This document shows, piece by piece, positions 59,507 to 64,000 of a DNA stretch of 64,000 nt. Within the stretch, counting starts at the first letter, position 1; every line of letters begins with the position of its first letter. A program made the position numbers and the translations under genes. The stretch comes from an uncultured Bacteroidota bacterium (GTDB lineage Bacteria > Bacteroidota > Bacteroidia > B-17B0 > Aurantibacillaceae). The notes beneath the pieces were generated by a model. It did no database searches, had not been told where the DNA came from, and was given only the letters and a program-made list of their open reading frames with translations. Location: NCBI GenBank assembly GCA_937873155.1, contig CALMVZ010000035.1, forward strand, positions 62,001 through 126,000, written 5' to 3'.

Positions 59507-60484
59507 ATGGGCCTATCTCTTGATAAATTAAGCATTCATCTGCCGTCACAGGTACTTACGAATGAAATGCTGGCCAAAGAATTCAAAACGGATACCGCGG
59601 ATATTTTCAAAAGAACAGGTATTGAAACCCGTTATTTATCTGCAAAAAACGAGACTGCTTCTGACCTTGCCTACCAGGCCGCCAAAAAATTATTGAGTGA
59701 AAATCCCGGGAAAAAAATAGATTTCTTAATTTTCTGTTCCGATTGTTTTGATTACATAGCACCAGCTACATCCTGTATACTCCAGGACCGTTTAAGTCTT
59801 CCGCAAAATACAGGCTGCATCGATCTTCCTTATGGCTGCTCAGGTTTTGTTTATGGTTTAGGCATCGCAAATGGTTTGTTGCATAGCGGAATGGCAGAAA
59901 CTATTTTATTTTTGACCTGCGATACCTCCACAAAAACATTACATCCTGAAAATTTAGAACAAAGAAGTTTGTTTAGCGATGCCGCAGTGGCAATGCTGAT
60001 CACGAAAAATAATTCGCCTATAAACAGTTTTGTTTTTGGATCTGATGGCAGTGGTGCGCTTGACCTTTATATTGAAGGAAGCGCTTTCCGTAAACCACAG
60101 GATGATAATTTTAAAAGGGAAACCGGTTTGCCTTACGGACAAATGGTAATGAATGGAACTAATGTTTTTTCGTTCGCATTACGTACTGTTCCTCCAATGA
60201 TAAATGATACTTTGAAAAAATCAGGGATCGCTTTTGACGAGATAGATCTTTTTGTATTTCACCAGGCGAATGGATTCTTATTAGAGACACTAAGGAAGAA
60301 AATGAATATCCCGAAGGAGAAATTTTATACCAACCTGAAAGATTACGGGAATACGGTTGCTTCTTCTATTCCATTAGCTCTTTATACCGCAGAACAGGAA
60401 AAAGTACTGAAAAAAGGCATGAAAGTTCTTGTAGCCGGATTTGGGGTCGGAAATAGTTGGGGAGCAACCATAATTAATTATTAA
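59507..60484 (+). CDS. 3-oxoacyl-ACP synthase III-family enzyme, copy 1
   Basis: A 325-residue KAS III (FabH-like) thiolase-fold enzyme that condenses a CoA- or carrier-bound starter with malonyl-ACP. The catalytic triad is complete: Cys111 in DLPYGCSGFVYGLG, His252 in LFVFHQANGFLLETLRKK and Asn282 in LKDYGNTVASSIPLAL. The C-terminal GFGVGNSWGATII is typical. It is not the sole housekeeping FabH in appearance, because it opens an operon with its own acyl carrier protein and a second KAS III. Its role is more likely in a specialised acyl group than in bulk lipid synthesis. Confidence 0.93.
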   Translation: MGLSLDKLSIHLPSQVLTNEMLAKEFKTDTADIFKRTGIETRYLSAKNETASDLAYQAAKKLLSENPGKKIDFLIFCSDCFDYIAPATSCILQDRLSLPQNTGCIDLPYGCSGFVYGLGIANGLLHSGMAETILFLTCDTSTKTLHPENLEQRSLFSDAAVAMLITKNNSPINSFVFGSDGSGALDLYIEGSAFRKPQDDNFKRETGLPYGQMVMNGTNVFSFALRTVPPMINDTLKKSGIAFDEIDLFVFHQANGFLLETLRKKMNIPKEKFYTNLKDYGNTVASSIPLALYTAEQEKVLKKGMKVLVAGFGVGNSWGATIINY

Positions 60485-60493
60485 ATTTGTTTT

Positions 60494-60730
60494 ATGCTTT
60501 TAGAAGAATTCATAAGTAAACTGGAGGGTGAATTTGATGATATGCCGAAAGGTACCCTTCAACCGGATACCGATTACCGCAGTATTAAAGGATGGAGCAG
60601 CATGCACGCTCTTATCATCATTGCATTTGTGGATATTAATTTCAATATCACTTTGAACGGTTCCGACCTGAAAGCGACTAAGACCGTAAGCGACCTCTAC
60701 AATCTTGTTCAACAAAAAAGACCGGCTTGA
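60494..60730 (+). CDS. Dedicated acyl carrier protein
   Basis: A 78-residue acidic acyl carrier protein. The phosphopantetheine attachment serine is Ser36 in GWSSMHALIIIAFVD, where Trp-Ser-Ser-Met stands in place of the usual Asp-Ser-Leu. This variant is common in carrier proteins of glycan-linked clusters. The preceding block TLQPDTDYRSIKGW fits the ACP helix I-II loop. It starts 9 bases after the KAS III stop, and its own TGA overlaps the TTG start of the second KAS III. It would carry the acyl intermediates of this operon. Confidence 0.92.
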   Translation: MLLEEFISKLEGEFDDMPKGTLQPDTDYRSIKGWSSMHALIIIAFVDINFNITLNGSDLKATKTVSDLYNLVQQKRPA

Positions 60731-61791
60731 GCAGCTTCAAAACATCCAACGTTTCTATTAAAGGGCTAACGGTTTGCGTACCGGGTGAAGTAAAAAGTAT
60801 TTTCGATTATGATCTTTTAAGTAAAGACGAGCAAGATCTGTTCTATAAAACCGTCGGGATAAAAGAACGCCGAGTGGCAAGGCCTGAAGTTACTTGTAGT
60901 GATCTCTGTGAAAAGTCTGCACGTCATTTTTTTGAGAACAATATTACAAAACCTGAAAATATTGACCTGGTTGTTTTTGTTTCCCAATCGCCTGATTATT
61001 TTTTGCCATCAACTGCAGTTATTCTACAGGATAAATTAGGGTTAAAGAAAACAACACTCGCGTTTGATGTAACGCTCGGCTGCAGCGGGTATATTTATGG
61101 ATTAAGTATCATTGCAAATTTTTTACAAAGCGGACAATTTAAGCAAGCGCTTTTGTTGTGTGGTGATAAATCAACTATTTCGACTTATATCGAAGATAAA
61201 AGTTCGTATCCTTTATTCGGTGATGCAGGCTCGGCTACTTTATTGGAATACGATACAGATGCAGAAGATATGATCTTCAATATGAATAGTGATGGCGCCG
61301 GTAAGAACGCGATCATAATTGAACACGGACATTCAAGACATCCTTATTCTCCTGAATCAGATGTTATCATGCAAATTGAACCGGGAGTAAGAAGAGGAAA
61401 AAAACATTTAGCATTGAATGGCCAGGATATTTTCACATTCGCCTTGAAAGAAGTATCACCTAATATCAATGAAACTTTAAAGGCAGCGGGAAAAACCATA
61501 AATGACATTGATCATTTTATATTACACCAGGCCAATAAACTCATTAATGAAACGATCCGGAAAAAATTAGGTATAGAAAAAGAGAAATACCCCTATTCCA
61601 TTGAATTATTCGGGAACACCAGCTCAGCCTCAGTGCCTTTAACCATGTGTTATGTCTTAGAGCAACAATTATTAAAAGAAAGATTAAATTTGTTGCTGTG
61701 CGGCTTTGGAGTAGGTTTATCGTGGGGAAGCGTTATTTTAAGAACAGACAAACTGCTTTGCGCTAAATTATTTGATTATGATAAGCCTTAA
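60727..61791 (+). CDS. 3-oxoacyl-ACP synthase III-family enzyme, copy 2
   Basis: A 354-residue KAS III with a complete triad: Cys119 in FDVTLGCSGYIYGLS, His267 in HFILHQANKLINETIRKK and Asn297 in IELFGNTSSASVPL. It starts at TTG, overlapping the carrier protein stop as TTGA, a coupled-translation arrangement. It is clearly diverged from copy 1, with a longer N-terminus and the insertion HGHSRHPYSPESDVIMQIE around residues 200-220. Two non-identical KAS III enzymes sharing one carrier suggest two successive condensations or two different starters. Confidence 0.92.
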   Translation: MSSFKTSNVSIKGLTVCVPGEVKSIFDYDLLSKDEQDLFYKTVGIKERRVARPEVTCSDLCEKSARHFFENNITKPENIDLVVFVSQSPDYFLPSTAVILQDKLGLKKTTLAFDVTLGCSGYIYGLSIIANFLQSGQFKQALLLCGDKSTISTYIEDKSSYPLFGDAGSATLLEYDTDAEDMIFNMNSDGAGKNAIIIEHGHSRHPYSPESDVIMQIEPGVRRGKKHLALNGQDIFTFALKEVSPNINETLKAAGKTINDIDHFILHQANKLINETIRKKLGIEKEKYPYSIELFGNTSSASVPLTMCYVLEQQLLKERLNLLLCGFGVGLSWGSVILRTDKLLCAKLFDYDKP

Positions 61792-62521
61792 GGGTAAACA
61801 TATAATGATCACGGGAGCTTCTTCCGGCATTGGACAAGCCACTGCTATCCTATGTGATAGTTTGGGCGCTACCGTTACAATTACAGGCAGAAACGAATCT
61901 GCTTTAAAAGAAACGGCTAAAGAACTGAAAAATTCATCAAAGATCGTTGTAGCTGATCTGACCAGCCGGGAACAACTAACTGCACTTGTAAATAAAAGCG
62001 GTGCTGTTGATGGTTTAGTGAATTGTGCAGGGATAGTTAAACCACTTCCAATAAAATATATTAAGCAAAAAAATATTTCAGAGATGTTCGATGCTAATTT
62101 TTCATCGTCCGTTTTATTATGCAGCGAATTAAGCAATCAGAAAAAGATAAATGAGAACGCTTCGGTGATATTTATTTCTTCTGTATCAGCACAGCATCCT
62201 TACATCGGCGGAAGTTTATACAGCGCTTCGAAAGCAGCGTTAGAAGCATTCTGCAGGTCGTTTGCTATTGAAAATGCAGGTAAAAAGATAAGAGCGAATG
62301 TAGTTTCTCCTGCCCTTGTAAAAACAAAGATATTTACTGAAACAGAATTAGCAACTTCAGAAGAAGAAATGCAAAAATATGAATCCCAGTATCCTTTAGG
62401 TTTTGGTGAACCGGTTGATGTGGCGAATTGTATCGCATTTTTACTTTCACCCGCATCAAAATGGATCACCGGGACAACGATAAATATGGATGGCGGATTA
62501 CTTTTAAGCAGTAAAAAATAA
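61778..62521 (+). CDS. SDR-family 3-oxoacyl reductase (FabG-like)
   Basis: A 247-residue classical short-chain dehydrogenase. The NAD(P)-binding motif TGASSGIG is at residues 12-19, and NCAG is at 82-85. The catalytic Ser is in IFISSVSAQ, and Tyr148 and Lys152 are in LYSASKAAL. The C-terminal WITGTTINMDGGLLLS is typical of FabG-like members. It most likely reduces the 3-oxoacyl chain made by the KAS III enzymes to a 3-hydroxyacyl chain on the carrier. The ATG at 61778 overlaps the KAS III end by 14 bases. A sugar reductase role is possible but less likely next to KAS/ACP genes. Confidence 0.92.
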   Translation: MISLKGKHIMITGASSGIGQATAILCDSLGATVTITGRNESALKETAKELKNSSKIVVADLTSREQLTALVNKSGAVDGLVNCAGIVKPLPIKYIKQKNISEMFDANFSSSVLLCSELSNQKKINENASVIFISSVSAQHPYIGGSLYSASKAALEAFCRSFAIENAGKKIRANVVSPALVKTKIFTETELATSEEEMQKYESQYPLGFGEPVDVANCIAFLLSPASKWITGTTINMDGGLLLSSKK

Positions 62522-62523
62522 GT

Positions 62524-63444
62524 ATGGATTATTCAGTCATAATTCCCGCATATCACGCAGCGCCCGGCATCGAAAAACTTTACGGTGAGTTGAAAAAGTA
62601 TTTTACTTCGGTAAATAAGTCATTTGAAGTTATTATAGTTGATGATGCAAGTACTGATAATACATGGGAGGTCCTGAAAAAATTAAAAGCGGCTAATAAC
62701 AATGTAAAAATAATTTTGTTCGCTAAGAATTTTGGCCAGCACGCGGCAACCTTATGTGGGTTCACTTATGCAAAGGGAAAATTCGTGATCACTATGGATG
62801 ATGATATGGAAGTACATCCCGACCAGATCACAAAATTAGCAGAGGCACAAGTTGAAAAAGATTATGATGTTGTTTATGGTGAATACGGAAAACTGAATCA
62901 ACCTTTTTTCAGAGGCATCATTACCAGGATGTATAAATTCGGTTCCAAAGTAGAAGGAAAGAACCGTGGGAAAGGCTCTCCTTTCCGTCTGATCAAAAAT
63001 GAACTGGCGCAAAAACTCGCTCATACCCACAAACATTTTGTTTTTATTGATGAATTATTACTGTGGTACACTTCGAGAATGAAATTTATCAGAATTGATG
63101 CGAACCCTGACTATATTAAAAAAAGCAGTTATTCATTAGGCAGCCTTTTCAAGATCACCAGTAACGTGATCATGTTCTCTTCAACTGTTCCTTTAAAATT
63201 TGTAACTAATATTGGGGTTGGCCTTGCCTCGATTAATTTTTTGATAGGTCTATTTTACATTCTGAAAAAAGTATTATTCCGCATTCCTGCTCCGGGATAC
63301 ACTTCTATTATTGTGAGTGTATTGTTTTCAACAGGACTTATCGTATTAAGCGTTGGGATCGTGGCTCAGTATATCAGTAAGATCTTACAGGATATAAATA
63401 AAAAACCTTCATACCACATTTCAGAACAACTTGCTGACGATTAA
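62524..63444 (+). CDS. DPM/ArnC-like family 2 glycosyltransferase with two membrane helices
   Basis: A 306-residue GT2 of the polyprenyl-phosphate glycosyltransferase type (GtrB, ArnC, DPM1). The GT-A core has YSVIIPAYHAAPGIEKLYGE, IIVDDASTDNTWEVLKK and the metal motif ITMDDDMEVHPDQI. Two C-terminal membrane helices follow (NIGVGLASINFLIGLFYIL and ISVLFSTGLIVLSVGIVAQ-like). Such enzymes put a sugar on a lipid phosphate at the cytoplasmic face, making the donor that GT-C membrane enzymes use outside. A TMTC-like GT-C gene lies 4 kb away. It starts 2 bases after the SDR stop. Confidence 0.92.
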   Translation: MDYSVIIPAYHAAPGIEKLYGELKKYFTSVNKSFEVIIVDDASTDNTWEVLKKLKAANNNVKIILFAKNFGQHAATLCGFTYAKGKFVITMDDDMEVHPDQITKLAEAQVEKDYDVVYGEYGKLNQPFFRGIITRMYKFGSKVEGKNRGKGSPFRLIKNELAQKLAHTHKHFVFIDELLLWYTSRMKFIRIDANPDYIKKSSYSLGSLFKITSNVIMFSSTVPLKFVTNIGVGLASINFLIGLFYILKKVLFRIPAPGYTSIIVSVLFSTGLIVLSVGIVAQYISKILQDINKKPSYHISEQLADD

Positions 63445-64000
63445 ACAATATGGCGTAACTCTGAGAAGGATCACGCCCGATGATATAGAATTACTGCGTT
63501 ACTGGCGGAATCAGCAAACGGTGAAGATGTATATGGATTACCGGGAATACATCACGCCGGAAATGCAAAAAAAATGGTTTGAGTCGATCGATAATAAATT
63601 CAATTACTATTTTATTATTGAATTTGAGAATAAAAAAGTTGGATTGATCAACGCAAAGAATTTCAGTTACACAAATGGATTCGGAGAAGGAGGCATTTTT
63701 ATCTGGGATACTGATTATATCAATTCCTTTGCAGCTGTCTTCAGTACATTATGTCTTTTGAATTTTGTTTTCTTTAAAGTTAAACTTTGCAACCTCTCCC
63801 ATGCAAGGATCTTAAGTGATAACGACAGAGCTATTCATTACAATCAACTCATCGGTTATAAATTATCACCGGGACAAGAAAAAGTTTATAATCAATTGTA
63901 TGTATTGAGTCTTGAAGATTATAAAAAAACAGGGAATAAACTGAACAAAGCTGCAGAGATGCTGAATAACGGCGATGGTGAATTGATCTTTGAAGGAACT
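63431..64000 (+). CDS. GNAT-family N-acyltransferase, C-terminus cut by window edge
   Basis: An open frame of 190 codons runs to the right edge without a stop. It starts at TTG 63431 inside the end of the GT2 gene (then LTIKQYGVTLRRITPDDIEL), overlapping it by 14 bases. The GNAT pattern is clear: RYWRNQQTVKMYMDYREYIT, then QKKWFESIDNKFNYYFIIEF, then KVGLINAKNFSY, and later LSDNDRAIHYNQLIGYK, which resembles the C-terminal acetyl-CoA-site helix. It is similar in layout to aminosugar N-acetyltransferases (PseH or WecD-like). In this operon it is a candidate for moving the carrier-bound acyl group to an amino sugar. Confidence 0.85.
   Translation, partial: MLTIKQYGVTLRRITPDDIELLRYWRNQQTVKMYMDYREYITPEMQKKWFESIDNKFNYYFIIEFENKKVGLINAKNFSYTNGFGEGGIFIWDTDYINSFAAVFSTLCLLNFVFFKVKLCNLSHARILSDNDRAIHYNQLIGYKLSPGQEKVYNQLYVLSLEDYKKTGNKLNKAAEMLNNGDGELIFEGT

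Noticed and set aside
1-64000. tRNA, rRNA, insertion sequence or phage genes
   Set aside because: No cloverleaf with a T-loop, no rRNA-like conserved block, and no transposase, integrase or phage structural gene was recognised on reading both strands. Short or divergent RNA genes could be missed without a covariance search.

Overview
This window is chromosomal DNA from a member of the Bacteroidota. Four signals support this. The promoters match the Bacteroidota -7 element TAnnTTTG. Shine-Dalgarno sites are almost absent. Several proteins carry type IX secretion (T9SS) C-terminal sorting domains, three of type A and three of the gliding-motility-associated type B. Gene families such as DUF5723-OmpA, a DUF6089-like barrel, SprB repeats and LVIVD repeats are typical of the phylum. 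The genus cannot be told from the sequence. No rRNA, tRNA, CRISPR array, insertion sequence or phage gene was found. No gene-free gap exceeds about 250 bases.

Layout. 1-1120: an AAA ATPase gene cut by the left edge, behind an array of repeated GTAACTT/AAGTTAC sites. 1264-3877: rpsO-pnp. 4108-6148: a tandem pair of paralogous lipoproteins. 6195-13993: housekeeping genes (argS, hisS, lhgO, efp, accA), a 49-residue protein and a secreted T9SS protein. 14142-18072: an LVIVD-repeat secreted protein facing an operon of T9SS protein, RNase Z and a LuxR-type response regulator. 18227-25966: htpG, an outer-membrane barrel, an M13 peptidase and a DUF5723/thrombospondin-type-3/OmpA protein. 26067-33753: prfA, a YbjN-like protein, a low-molecular-weight phosphatase, rarA, msrA, a thioesterase, a second tandem pair of secreted paralogues and smaller genes. 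33746-38317: a SAM-hydrolase-type protein diverging from phoH, then a heptose nucleotide-sugar operon (gmhA, guanylyltransferase-like, gmhB) and a family 2 glycosyltransferase.

38381-55804 holds three consecutive giant genes (1953, 1912 and 1874 residues). Each has its own N-terminal region, 13 to 17 Ig-like modules with a conserved cysteine pair, one PKD domain and a gliding-motility-associated C-terminal domain. They are probably secreted surface proteins or adhesins. A small secreted protein gene precedes the third with an 8-base gap.

56286-64000 looks like a glycan-modification locus. It holds a TMTC-like membrane glycosyltransferase with TPRs and an acyl-CoA dehydrogenase on the minus strand. 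Divergent from these is a tight plus-strand operon: KAS III, acyl carrier protein, KAS III, SDR reductase, a DPM/ArnC-like family 2 glycosyltransferase and a GNAT acyltransferase cut by the right edge. My main hypothesis is that this operon builds a short hydroxyacyl group on a dedicated carrier protein and puts it on an amino sugar, and that the GT2/TMTC-like pair glycosylates secreted proteins. The Ser/Thr-rich giants next door would be candidate acceptors. This is inference from context, not shown by the sequence.
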